Origin: Paraburkholderia franconis
GTDB lineage: Bacteria > Pseudomonadota > Gammaproteobacteria > Burkholderiales > Burkholderiaceae
Length of the DNA stretch: 64,000 nucleotides
Direction of reading: 5' to 3'
Assembly (NCBI RefSeq): GCF_009362735.1
Contig: NZ_WHNP01000037.1
Location: 1 to 64,000, forward strand
The first letter of the stretch is position 1. Each line of letters opens with the position of its first letter. The notes under the pieces are model-generated. The model worked only from the letters and a program-made list of their open reading frames with translations, made no database searches and was not told the DNA's origin. This document shows, one piece after another, positions 1-8,487 of the stretch. The translations under genes were made by a program, and so were the position numbers.

Positions 1-2
1 CG

Positions 3-137
3 GTCGGTCGGATCCGGCAGACGGTGTATCGCGGCATCAAGCGGGTCGACCAGCACTTCAAGCTGACAATGGTCGCGAGCAATCTCACGCGCATGGCGCG
101 AATAATGGGCGCGGGGCATACCGGAGCGGTGCAATGA
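3..137 (+). pseudogene. C-terminal fragment of a DDE transposase (cut by window edge)
   Basis: An open frame enters from the left edge and stops at 135-137. Its translation includes RIRQTVYRGIKRVDQHF followed by a hydrophobic KLTMVASNLTRMARIM stretch. This looks like the extreme C-terminus of IS4/IS5/IS1182-type DDE transposases, where an arginine-rich segment precedes an A/SxNLxRxxxI ending. Only about 44 residues are visible, so the family cannot be fixed, and the gene may be intact to the left of the window. It sits beside another transposase relic at 541-884. Confidence 0.5.
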
Positions 138-335
138 GCCGCCGATGCGCGCGGCCCGCGAGGCCTGGCATCCCCGCGCAGGCGCGTTGCCTGCGCAAAC
201 TGATCGGCGCATCCGGATTTCAGTTGGAAATTGCACACGAAACACTCCTGATCATCGCTTCGGTCCTCATGACGAGGTGCTTTTCAACAACCTGCTAGAG
301 CTCGCATCTGGGATACAAACAAGCAGGCTGTAAGA

Positions 336-611
336 ATGAGTCTGATCGCGGATCGGCTTCGGGACAAGACGTTCTTTGAGTCACTGGTCCAATACAGAGC
401 GAAGCGACTCGGACTATCAGCAAACGGTGTGGCAGACAACATGAGGTCTGCCCTCACGCCTAAGCGCGATGAGATCTTGAATCTCATTGGCAAATACAGC
501 GAAGGTGGCACGTCCCACGGCGTTCTGGAAAAACTAATGAGCCTACGCCGCGCGGATCGAGGAGGAGTCGACGACCACGCGCGACCAGTCTATGCGGTCA
601 GCTTCGCGTAG
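336..611 (+). pseudogene. Hypothetical protein interrupted by an IS relic
   Basis: The frame starts MSLIADRLRDKTFFESLVQY and looks like a real soluble, helical protein for about 68 codons (336 to roughly 540). From about 541 the same frame runs into sequence antisense to an IS5-family transposase, and it stops at 609-611. The C-terminal 20 or so residues are therefore IS-derived and the native gene is truncated. No family is recognised for the N-terminal part. Confidence 0.4.
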
Positions 612-884
612 CTTTGCAAGAAGCAGTTCGTGCAGTCGGTCCCAGACGCCGGCGGCCTGCCAGTCGCGTCGACGGCGCCAGCGGCTCATGCCGCTGCCGC
701 AACCCATCTCCCGCGGTAGCAGGTCCCAGCGCAGGCCCGTCTGCAGGATGAACAGGATGCCGGTGAGCACTGCCCGGTCATCGAGTGGTTTGCGTCCAGG
801 GTAGCGTGAACGGCGTGGTTTGGGTGGGGGCAGCAAGGGTTCAATGAGTGCCCACAACTCATCATCGAGTATCGGCTTGGCCAT
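543..884 (-). pseudogene. Truncated IS5-family transposase (N-terminal part)
   Basis: 113 residues beginning MAKPILDDELWALIEPLLPP, with PGRKPLDDRAVLTGILFIL and WDLLPREMGCGSGMS. This is the DUF4096-type N-terminal domain of IS5/IS427-group transposases. The frame ends right after the first catalytic Asp motif (VVDSSSIRA), where an intact element would continue into the rest of the DDE domain. The downstream half is missing and the sequence switches to the interrupted gene at about 540. It is inactive on its own. The element's outer end was not located in the AT-richer DNA after 885. Confidence 0.75.
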
Positions 885-1755
885 GTCCTTTCCGTTACCG
901 AAACAACGATGAAGCTAACATCAATCGCTGCGAGTTAACAGCCCCCGTGCATCATTTTGTTAAAGGTTCTTAGTCTACCCCTCGCTTTCCTTCCCTGGCT
1001 GTCGAATCTCGCCATCGGCCACCACTCCCTATCAATTGCGCAGTTACACAGATATCACGCGGCCATATCCACGTGTGAGCATGCCGCTAGAGGTCCGGTG
1101 TGACAACGACGACCTCAAGGTAGAGGTAGACAGGGCGCTGATTGATTTTGCCCGCGTCCGAGCAATCGGGGCGTAACGCATCTCATCGGCTACAGACACA
1201 CATACCGAATTTGTCGATCTCGGTCGGTTCATCAATTGTCGCCGAGCGAAAGTTCGACTCTACCCGCGTTGCGGTCATCCGATACTGATTGCGCGCTTCC
1301 TTGGCGACCATCAGGGAAGTACAGATTGCATGCATGATTAGACCCCAAATAACTGCGTCGCTCTGGACGTTGCTAGGTGCGGCGGGTGCGAACTTGTGTT
1401 CCGAAGACGACATCAGCCTACTGAGATCGGCCGGCTAAGTGCGTAGTTTTGCCGGTTTGGCAATGAGAAGGCGTGGGCGCCAGCCGGCGTCACCGCTAGA
1501 AAGTGAAGTGCGTAGTTTTTTGTATGCACAGAGATAGTGTCGACATACGAAATGCGTTGCACTGATTGCCGCGATAACGACAGACGCAATACGTTCTACG
1601 GTCCTTGCACGAGTCTGCGTACAACGTGCCAACGCACTGATCGGCGGCTTTCCGCAATAGTGAAGCTTTAGCTTCCCCAAACCCGTTCAGCCCGTGAACG
1701 GCCGACCGCTTTGCTTGTCCATTACATAGTTGACAGCACAGGGTGGACACGTCTG
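885..1755. other. Long gap with decayed sequence, no convincing gene
   Basis: There is no coding region I would defend between the IS relic and the DHA2 transporter. Minus-strand 1183-1413 encodes a 76-residue frame (MSSSEHKFAPAAPSNV...), and plus-strand 1081-1176 encodes a short protein-like frame (MPLEVRCDNDDLKVEVDRAL...). Either could be a gene fragment. A perfect 14-bp direct repeat AAGTGCGTAGTTTT lies at 1437-1450 and 1506-1519. The lower GC and broken frames fit a mobile-element scar. Confidence 0.5.
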
Positions 1756-3408
1756 ATGGCCGATCACGCCTCCCCGCCTCTCCACAAAACTCGCGACGAG
1801 CGGCATGCGTTCGCCGCTCAGGCCGCCCCTTGCGACGATCTCGCCATTCTCGCGCAACCCGCTGGCGATCGCCCGTGCCACCGCAAGCGGCTCGCCCTCG
1901 CAGCGACGATTCTCGGCTCCAGTATGGCCTTCATCGACGGCTCGGTTGTCAACGTAGCGCTGTCTGCGATCCAGAGCGAACTCGGCGCGAACGTCGCGGC
2001 GATGCAATGGGTCGTCAATGCGTACCTGTTGCTGCTCGGCTCACTGGTGCTGGTGGGTGGAGCAATGGGCGACAAGATTGGGCGGCGCACGGTGTTCATC
2101 GCGGGCGTCGGGTTGTTCACGGCGGCATCGGCGGCGTGCGGTTTCGCACCCAGTTCCGGCGTGCTGATCGGGGCGCGCGCGGTGCAGGGCGTCGGCGCGG
2201 CGCTGCTCGTGCCGAGCAGTCTCGCGATCATCGGCGCGGTCTTCGACGAGCGCGAGCGCGGCCGTGCGATCGGCACATGGGCCGGCGTTGGCGCGATCAC
2301 GTCGGCCGTGGGTCCCGTCGCGGGCGGCTGGCTGGTCGATGCATTCTCGTGGCGCGCGATCTTCTATCTGAACCTGCCGCTCGCGGCCGCGACGATCGCG
2401 CTCGCGCTGTCGTCGGTGCCGGACAGCCGCAACGAAGGTGCCGCGCGCCGTCTTGACTGGGCAGGCGCGCTCACGGCAGCCGCCGGGTTCGGCGCGCTCG
2501 CGTATGGCCTCACGCGCGCCTCCTCACGTGGTTTCAACGATGAGATAGTGATCGGCGCGATCGCTGCGGGAATCCTCGTCTGTGCGGTTTTCATCGCGAT
2601 CGAAGCGCGTAGCGAAGACCCGATGATGCCGCTCGACGTGTTTCATTCGCGAGACTTCAGCGGCGCGAACCTCGTCACGTTGCTGCTGTACTTCGGCCTC
2701 GGCGGCGCGCTGTTCTTTCTTCCGTTCACGCTGATTCGCGCGCACGGGTACTCGGCGACGGAAGCTGGCGCGGCGCTGTTGCCCTTGCCCGTCGTGATGG
2801 GCGGTCTGTCGCGCTTCACAGGCGGGCTCGCGACGCGCCTCGGGCCGCGTGCATTACTGACCGTCGGCCCATTGATCGCGGCTGTCGGCTTCACACTGCT
2901 CGCGCTGCCTGCGCTCTTCGAGACGGATCGTGAAACCTACTGGACGAGTTTTTTCCCCGGGCTCGTCGTGCTCGGCCTGGGCATGACAATCACCGTGGCT
3001 CCGCTGACAACGACCGTAATGACGGCCGTTCCCGCCACGCGCACGGGCGTCGCGTCGGGCATCAACAATGCCGTTGCGCGCATCGCGAGCCTGCTGGCAA
3101 TCGCCGTGCTCGGCATTGTGTTCATATGGTCGCATGGCGCGGCGCTCGCTGTGCGCCTCGAACGGCTGAACATTCCGCCCGACCTGCATCGCGCTGGGCA
3201 ACTGCTCGAACCCGACACGTCGACGCTGGCGAGCGCGCACGCCGTGCCCGCGCGGATTCTCGAGGCGCAGGCGGAAGCGATCGATGCGGGATTGCGGGCT
3301 GTTGCGTTGACGTCCGCAGCATGCGCGTTGCTCGGCGCGGCGTGCGCGGCGGCGATGATCCGTGGGCAAAGGGAGAGACAAGGCGAGATTCAGGAGCAGG
3401 CACGATAG
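1756..3408 (+). CDS. MFS exporter, DHA2 (14-TMS, EmrB/QacA-like) family
   Basis: A 550-residue inner-membrane proton-coupled exporter. The first helix (ATILGSSMAFIDGSVVNVAL) carries the DHA2 signature with its membrane Asp. It is followed by motif A (GDKIGRRTVF) and motif C-like GPVAGGWLVD after RGRAIGTWAG. About 14 hydrophobic segments can be drawn, which suits drug or organic-ion efflux. The ATG at 1756 is preferred because the alternative start at 1711 adds only a poorly conserved leader. The gene stands alone, and no TetR/MarR regulator is adjacent. The substrate cannot be read from the sequence. Confidence 0.85.
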   Translation: MADHASPPLHKTRDERHAFAAQAAPCDDLAILAQPAGDRPCHRKRLALAATILGSSMAFIDGSVVNVALSAIQSELGANVAAMQWVVNAYLLLLGSLVLVGGAMGDKIGRRTVFIAGVGLFTAASAACGFAPSSGVLIGARAVQGVGAALLVPSSLAIIGAVFDERERGRAIGTWAGVGAITSAVGPVAGGWLVDAFSWRAIFYLNLPLAAATIALALSSVPDSRNEGAARRLDWAGALTAAAGFGALAYGLTRASSRGFNDEIVIGAIAAGILVCAVFIAIEARSEDPMMPLDVFHSRDFSGANLVTLLLYFGLGGALFFLPFTLIRAHGYSATEAGAALLPLPVVMGGLSRFTGGLATRLGPRALLTVGPLIAAVGFTLLALPALFETDRETYWTSFFPGLVVLGLGMTITVAPLTTTVMTAVPATRTGVASGINNAVARIASLLAIAVLGIVFIWSHGAALAVRLERLNIPPDLHRAGQLLEPDTSTLASAHAVPARILEAQAEAIDAGLRAVALTSAACALLGAACAAAMIRGQRERQGEIQEQAR

Positions 3409-3853
3409 CGTGCCGGACCGGTTTCCGCTGTACGGCGCAAGTGGCAAGTGGATACGAAGGGACGCGTGATGCGGATCGTACGATCGGGCAAGGGGCGCCT
3501 TTCTGTGCAGTCAGTGCGGCCGCGCGGACCTGGTTGCCCGCGACTCGCCACACCTGTTCCGTCTGCCACGCGAAGTCGTGTTCACGGCTATGGCTGGCAA
3601 CGGAATACGGAAACGTGACTTTCAGCCGCCGACATGTTTCGCCGTTTTCTTTCCATTCGCCTGTTTCTTTGGGCAACGCGACAGGTGGCTCTCGCTGAAG
3701 CTGCGGCGCCAGCTGTCGAAATAGCAGGCGCCAAAACCGGTTCACGCCACGACGGTACTTGCACGATATTCAGCGTTTCCGGCCAATAGCACTCGACTTA
3801 GCGCCGAAATTGTTGCAATGCCGCGATAGCTGCTAAGCTCAGCGCGATGCGGG
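3409..3853. other. 445-bp intergenic region, possible dispersed repeat
   Basis: No gene on the plus strand. The minus strand is open through 3122-3745 with a composition-driven arginine-rich frame. The part from about 3560 to 3745 looks more protein-like (ALPKETGEWKENGETC), but it runs into the antisense of the exporter. I treat it as noncoding. It may be a dispersed Burkholderia intergenic repeat, which only a search could settle. Confidence 0.35.
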
Positions 3854-4915
3854 TTGTCTCAAAGCGAGGAACCTCGTTTGAACCGGCATCCAGTTCGATG
3901 TGTATTCGAAATACCAAGACTCACCGGCATAGAGAAGCATCTCTATGCCCGCAACGCGCGCGGGGAGCGGCTCGTTTCATTGAGACGGTCGTACGCCCCA
4001 TGCGCAGATTTCAGGTGTACTGTGCGACGACCTTTCAGATCACGGTTAAAAGCGAAAGCAAAAGCTCTGCTGCCGGACTTACTCTTCCTTTCGCTTCTGC
4101 ATCGAAAAGAAGTAGGGCGATTTCCAAATCTGATCCGGCCGCGCACATTCAACGAACAGATCCTGAGGAGAAGCCTGAAACCTGATCCTCGATACGCTCC
4201 TCTGACGGACAAGCTCGGCGTACGCGAATACGTAGGCAGAGTGCTTGGAGAACAGTTTCTCGTTCCTCTGATTTCCGAACCCGCGGGATTTACGCCATCC
4301 GTTTTCGATTCTCTTCCGGATTCCTTTGTCATGAAAGCGAATCACGGAAGCTCGTTCGTAGAAGTCGTGCACGACAAATCGAAAGCCAGCTTTGAGGGAC
4401 TGCAACATCTCGCTACCCGCTGGCTGTCGACCAATTTTTATGGAAACGCTCGTGAGCGTCACTACAGGGACATCGAGCCGCGATTGTTCTTCGAAACGCT
4501 TTTGCTCGACAAAAGAGGAGAGATCCCTGCCGACTATAAGGTGCATTGCTTCGGTGGAAAAGCGGGGCAACCCGAGATGTTCATCCTGCATATCAGCGAT
4601 CGCTTTGGACAAGACCCGCGTGGCAACATCTATGACGTGAACTGGAATCATCTCGACGTATCGGTCGGCGGGTATGCCCGTAGTGTCATGCCGGAGCCGC
4701 CTCCCGATAACCTGGCGATGGTTCTTCAAGTCGCTGAGACGTTATCTCAGGGCTTTGACTATGTGCGGGTCGACTTATATGCCTTCGACAATACAATTTA
4801 CTTCGGTGAATTGACATTTACGCCTGGTGCAGGGGTCGTGCCCATGTTCCCCGATCATATCGATTTGGAGTGGGGCAAACTCTTGAGAACCGTGGGTTCT
4901 ACGGATACTCAATGA
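3854..4915 (+). CDS. TupA-like ATP-grasp protein
   Basis: Up to 353 residues. The core from about residue 85 has the TupA-like ATP-grasp pattern: GRFPNLIRPRTFNEQI, then DKLGVREYV, VMKANHGSSFV (nucleotide-contacting Lys and His/Gly loop), ADYKVHCFGG and a late VRVDLYAFDNTIYFGELTF metal-binding segment. The family is associated with capsule, polyglutamate or surface-glycan decoration in other bacteria. Start choice is uncertain: TTG at 3854 gives a long basic leader, and GTG at 4022 gives a 297-residue protein beginning just before the conserved core. GC is visibly lower than its neighbours, which hints at transfer. Confidence 0.7.
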   Translation: MSQSEEPRLNRHPVRCVFEIPRLTGIEKHLYARNARGERLVSLRRSYAPCADFRCTVRRPFRSRLKAKAKALLPDLLFLSLLHRKEVGRFPNLIRPRTFNEQILRRSLKPDPRYAPLTDKLGVREYVGRVLGEQFLVPLISEPAGFTPSVFDSLPDSFVMKANHGSSFVEVVHDKSKASFEGLQHLATRWLSTNFYGNARERHYRDIEPRLFFETLLLDKRGEIPADYKVHCFGGKAGQPEMFILHISDRFGQDPRGNIYDVNWNHLDVSVGGYARSVMPEPPPDNLAMVLQVAETLSQGFDYVRVDLYAFDNTIYFGELTFTPGAGVVPMFPDHIDLEWGKLLRTVGSTDTQ

Positions 4916-4950
4916 AGTGATTGCATCTGCATTGGCTGCGGCGAAGTGGT

Positions 4951-5619
4951 CTACACCATGATGAATCCGCGTCGCATTCCGAGCATCACCGCTTCGGTGC
5001 GGTTCGTCGCACCGAGTTTGCCGAAGATGGAGGAGAGGTGAAATTTCACCGTGTTGTCCGAGATGTCGAGTTGCCGCGCGATCTCCTTGTTGCCGAGTCC
5101 GTCGGCGAGCATCGCGAGCACTTCGATTTCGCGCAACGTCAAGGCTTCGAACGGTTTGCCGGATGCCGTCTCGCGCGGCGGTTTTCGTCCGGCCAGCAGC
5201 TTTGCAAGGATGTCGGGTGACAGCACGCAAAGGCCCGCGGCGACGGCTTCGATGGACACAACGATTTCGGCCGGCATCGCGTTGCGCGGCAGGATTGCCA
5301 CCGCATCGGCGGGCGGCGCATCGAGGATCCAGTCGCTGTCCGTGTCGTCGCTCAACAGGACGAGCGCCGGTGTCGCGTGCGCGAGTTCGAATAACGTCTT
5401 GAGCGCGTCGCTCACGTCCGGCTCGATGTCGGTCACGACTACATCCGGCACCGAACCGGCGAGGCAATCGACGAGCGTTTCGGCGTCCGCTGCGCTACCG
5501 AGGAACCGAAGTGCCGGGTTCGCCTCGACAAGCGTTTGCAGGCTCGCGCGCACCAGCGACGATGCCGCAATCACCGCGACCCGCATGGGCGCCATGTGTA
5601 CCATCTGTCCATCCGACAT
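4951..5619 (-). CDS. LuxR/NarL-type response regulator
   Basis: 222 residues. The N-terminal half is a receiver-like domain with the phospho-acceptor candidate in VVTDIEPDV, but the acidic pocket is only weakly recognisable. The C-terminal half is a standard LuxR helix-turn-helix (LTLREIEVLAMLADGLGNKEIA then NTVKFHLSSIFGKL). It lies 18 bp downstream of the HtrA-like protease gene on the same strand, so the two are probably co-transcribed. No sensor kinase is adjacent. Confidence 0.8.
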   Translation of the reverse strand: MSDGQMVHMAPMRVAVIAASSLVRASLQTLVEANPALRFLGSAADAETLVDCLAGSVPDVVVTDIEPDVSDALKTLFELAHATPALVLLSDDTDSDWILDAPPADAVAILPRNAMPAEIVVSIEAVAAGLCVLSPDILAKLLAGRKPPRETASGKPFEALTLREIEVLAMLADGLGNKEIARQLDISDNTVKFHLSSIFGKLGATNRTEAVMLGMRRGFIMV

Positions 5620-5637
5620 TTCGCCGCTTCCCGGACC

Positions 5638-6576
5638 TTATCTGCACGCATGCCGTTGAGGGCGTTCGCCCACCGTTACAGAACACGCATGGCGTTCGCC
5701 ACCTCGGATCAACGCGATTTGCAACTGCTGTCCAATGCTTGCGGAGCCCAGCGCGGCGTGCACGTCGTCCATGTCGCGGCAAGGCTTGCCGTCCAGTTCG
5801 ATCAGCACATCGCCTATCAGCACGCCCGCCTGTTCCGCGGGACCGCCCGGCGCCAGCGAATTGATCAGCAATCCGCTGCTGAACGGCAGGTTCATTTTGT
5901 CGACCCACGCGTCCAGCAGGTTGACCTGCTGCGTGCCGACGCCAAGGTAGCCCCGTGAGACACGCCCTTTAGCCAACAGTTCGTCGGTGACGCGCTCCAC
6001 GGTCATCCCGGGAATCACCATGCCGGCGCCGCGCATCAGTGCCGACGTGCAGATGCCCATGACCTGCCCGCGCATATCCGCGAGGGCCGCGCCGGAGAAA
6101 CCCGGGCGCAGGCCGCCGTCCAGCCGCACGAACGCGTCGAGCTGTCCACCTCTCCATGTGCGCCAGGAACCACCTGTGCTGCCGATCACGCCGAAATCAG
6201 TGCTAATGCCGAGTTCGTCCGCACGCGCGACGGCGAGCGCAAGATGACCCGGCTTCAGTGAGCGCGGATCGCCAGAATCGATGGGGTCCAGATCCACGCC
6301 GTCCAGTTTCAGCACGCCGACGTCGGTGCCCGGATCCAGGCCCGCGAGCACTGCGGCGACGGTACGGCCATCGGTCAACGTGACTTCGATCCCATCCTCG
6401 CGCCTGATCGTATGGGCAGCCGTCACGACGACGCCATGTCGCCAGATTACCCCACTTGACGGCATGCGATGCCGGCCGTGTACTGCCACGACACTTCGCC
6501 CGACTCGCCCGACAATGTCTGCCAGATTGTCCGAGAAATCCATCAAAGGATTTCCGCTCGAGGATGTGGTTTCCAT
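5638..6576 (-). CDS. Trypsin-like S1C (HtrA/Deg-like) protease with PDZ domain
   Basis: 312 residues. The chymotrypsin-fold domain shows a catalytic His55 (VTAAHT), Asp85 (GTDVGVLKLD) and Ser161 in PGFSGAAL, where Deg proteases normally have GNSGG. A PDZ domain covers about 190-305 (GYLGVGTQQV, GLLINSLAPGGPAEQAGV, DVLIELDGK). There is no signal peptide or N-terminal membrane helix, so a cytoplasmic location is inferred, which is unusual for HtrA relatives. A good AGGAGA site 7 bp upstream supports the start at 6576. It is first gene of a pair with the LuxR regulator. Confidence 0.8.
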   Translation of the reverse strand: METTSSSGNPLMDFSDNLADIVGRVGRSVVAVHGRHRMPSSGVIWRHGVVVTAAHTIRREDGIEVTLTDGRTVAAVLAGLDPGTDVGVLKLDGVDLDPIDSGDPRSLKPGHLALAVARADELGISTDFGVIGSTGGSWRTWRGGQLDAFVRLDGGLRPGFSGAALADMRGQVMGICTSALMRGAGMVIPGMTVERVTDELLAKGRVSRGYLGVGTQQVNLLDAWVDKMNLPFSSGLLINSLAPGGPAEQAGVLIGDVLIELDGKPCRDMDDVHAALGSASIGQQLQIALIRGGERHACSVTVGERPQRHACR

Positions 6577-6841
6577 TTCAAGTCTCCTGCCAGTTGCGAT
6601 GCGACCTGCTTGCGCCTCGCGTCATCGATTGCTCGGCTATCCATGCGGATAGTGTTGTGACGACGGGTTCACAATGACAGAAGAAGAGGGGGGCGCACAC
6701 CACCCAAATGGGTAGCCGGATAGATACAGTGCGGATTTCACGATGCGGCGTGAGGCAGAGCGGAGTCGCCGTTGACGAAGCCGCACAGCGCGACCTGGAG
6801 CGGCTGCTTTGCTCCCGGGACTGTCGAAATGCCAGCAAACG

Positions 6842-7501
6842 CTAAGCGAGCATCAACAAGGCATCAGCGAGCGAGAGCACCGTTGTGCGCGAATCGAAGG
6901 CAGTTGAAAAAAGATGATCGTGCACGATCTGGTCTGGGTCGTAGCAGCAATCCTTGACCGTGAACAGGCGGAAGTCCGCATCGCTCGCGTACGCAACCGA
7001 CGACAGCACGACACCCGTCGACGCAATGCCCACCATGAGCAGTGTATCGATACCTTGTGCGCAAAGTTGTGCCTGCAGATCGGTACCGAAGAACACGCTG
7101 GCACGATGCGCGATGACGAGCGGTTCAGTAGCCTTCTGGCCGAGTTCCGGCGCGATCTGGTCGTCGACGAAAAGACCAAGTTGCTTGATTCCCTGGCCGT
7201 TCCTGTTCAGCGGACTGACTTCCGGATAGCCCGGACTAAAGTGGATCTTGGCGAAATAGACGCTGACGCTTCTGGCCCGCGCGGCGTCACACAGCTTGCG
7301 CGTATTGGCGAGCAAAGCGGGCGCGACCGATGGAAATAGCTCCAGGATGTCAGTCTGATAATGCATGACCACCAGAGCGGTTTGCGATGGAACGATCGCC
7401 GGAATCGGCATCTTCATGCCGTGCGCCTCGGCGGCGCTTTCCATGTCCTGTTGATGGTCTGCCGGATCGACGGGTCCGGGTTCGATGATGCGTGGCGGCA
7501 T
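6842..7501 (-). CDS. Isochorismatase-fold protein lacking the catalytic triad
   Basis: 219 residues with the isochorismatase/cysteine-hydrolase fold: ALVVMHYQTDILELFP, VYFAKIHFSPGYPEVSP, AHRASVFFGTDLQAQLCAQG and LLMVGIASTGVVLSSVAYASD. The active enzymes use Asp (VIDMQ), Lys (KxRxSAF) and Cys (GCV). By eye alignment these are His (VMHYQ), Ala (VIAHRAS) and Val (GVVLS) here, so a conventional hydrolase reaction is doubtful. Starts at 7501, 7444 or 7417 are all possible and none has a strong ribosome site. It is unlinked to its neighbours. Confidence 0.7.
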   Translation of the reverse strand: MPPRIIEPGPVDPADHQQDMESAAEAHGMKMPIPAIVPSQTALVVMHYQTDILELFPSVAPALLANTRKLCDAARARSVSVYFAKIHFSPGYPEVSPLNRNGQGIKQLGLFVDDQIAPELGQKATEPLVIAHRASVFFGTDLQAQLCAQGIDTLLMVGIASTGVVLSSVAYASDADFRLFTVKDCCYDPDQIVHDHLFSTAFDSRTTVLSLADALLMLA

Positions 7502-7628
7502 AAGGCTACGCGATAAAGAAAGTTGCCCGACTCTACCACGATCATCGTGAAGCGAAATTTCAAGGCGCGATGCATGACCGGCTGGCTTGCAGAAAACGTA
7601 TCCATTTTCCAGCGATTTCTTTCGACGC

Positions 7629-8270
7629 CTACCGCGTGTGCAATCTCGCCGCGACGTTGGCGAGATGATCGCGCATGCGCGCATAGGCGGCATCCGCATC
7701 GCGTTCCAGCATGCAATCGACGATCGCCTTATGCTCTGCCGCGAAGCGTTGCCGATTGCGGTCGTCGACTGTTTTTTCGCGCAACGTCGGCCGCGCGCGC
7801 ACGCCGTTGATCGCTTCCATCAGCGCGATGATGGCGGGGTTGCGCGTCGCCTGGGCGATCAGCAGATGGAAACGGTGATCCCACTTCTGCCACTCCTCGT
7901 CGTCGCGCGCAGTGGCGTTCTTGCGCGCGCAGTTCTCGAGTTCCGCGAGATCCTCGGGTGAGGCTTTGATCGCTGCCAGCGCGACAAAGGCCGGTTCGAT
8001 GGCGAGCCGCATCTCGGCGATATCGGCGGGACTCGTGCGCGCGCCGAGTCCCGCGACCGTCGGCGTGAACCTGATCGGGCGGCTGCCCAGATAAGTGCCG
8101 CGTCCGACCCCACGCCACACCCGCCCCGACGCTTCAAGCGTCGACAGCGCGGCGCGCAGTTCGCGTCGCGACAAGCCGAGCATTTCCGCCAGTTGCCGTT
8201 CCGGCGGCAGCGCGTCGCCATCGCGCAGCCCGCGCTTGCTGATGAAGGCATTCAACGCTTCTACGCTCAT
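7629..8270 (-). CDS. GntR/FadR-family regulator (FCD domain)
   Basis: 213 residues. The N-terminal winged helix (LPPERQLAEMLGLSRRELRAALSTLE) is followed by an all-helical FCD ligand domain (ADIAEMRLAIEPAFVALAA, then WDHRFHLLIAQATRNP and a late EHKAIVDCMLERD with metal-binding His). It diverges from the gamma-glutamyltransferase operon. A perfect palindrome lies 20 bp upstream of its start and a related one lies in front of ggt, so it probably represses both itself and that operon, released by a small acid ligand. The start is supported by AGAGGA upstream. Confidence 0.85.
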   Translation of the reverse strand: MSVEALNAFISKRGLRDGDALPPERQLAEMLGLSRRELRAALSTLEASGRVWRGVGRGTYLGSRPIRFTPTVAGLGARTSPADIAEMRLAIEPAFVALAAIKASPEDLAELENCARKNATARDDEEWQKWDHRFHLLIAQATRNPAIIALMEAINGVRARPTLREKTVDDRNRQRFAAEHKAIVDCMLERDADAAYARMRDHLANVAARLHTR

Positions 8271-8290
8271 CGCATGTTCCTCTTCGCTAT

Positions 8291-8314
8291 TTGAACCAAT
8301 ATTTATTGGTTCAA
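8291..8314. promoter_or_regulatory. Palindromic GntR operator candidate, site A
   Basis: Perfect 10-bp inverted repeat TTGAACCAAT / ATTGGTTCAA around a 4-bp ATTT spacer, 20 bp in front of the GntR start. The size and symmetry suit a dimeric winged-helix repressor. A second, slightly altered copy is at 8449-8469. Confidence 0.65.
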
Positions 8315-8448
8315 AGTATAAAAAGCATTTGCGGGATTTGCAATGCCAATCGAATCAGAGCTTGACACCGCTTTTTTGTACGCAAACATTAAAAAAACGA
8401 CAGCGCACGCGCTGGCCAGAACGGAAAAGCGGCGAGCCATTTTCTGGC

Positions 8449-8469
8449 GAACCAAATACAAATTGGTTC
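8449..8469. promoter_or_regulatory. Palindromic GntR operator candidate, site B
   Basis: GAACCAA and TTGGTTC arms (7 bp each) flank a 7-bp AT-rich centre. It ends 3 bp before the AAGGAGGA ribosome site of the ggt-like gene, so a bound repressor would cover the leader of that operon. The arms match those of site A. Confidence 0.6.
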
Positions 8470-8487
8470 AAAAAGGAGGAGTTCAAT

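Noticed and set aside
1183..1413. 76-codon minus-strand frame as a gene
   Set aside because: It has some protein-like character but no family, no clear ribosome site and a decayed setting, so it is mentioned only in the gap description.
3122..3745. 207-codon minus-strand frame
   Set aside because: Most of it is antisense to the DHA2 exporter C-terminus, and no start or ribosome site is convincing.
8095..8487. N-terminal extension of the ggt-like protein
   Set aside because: It would run through both operators and the antisense of the GntR gene, and a near-perfect ribosome site precedes 8488.
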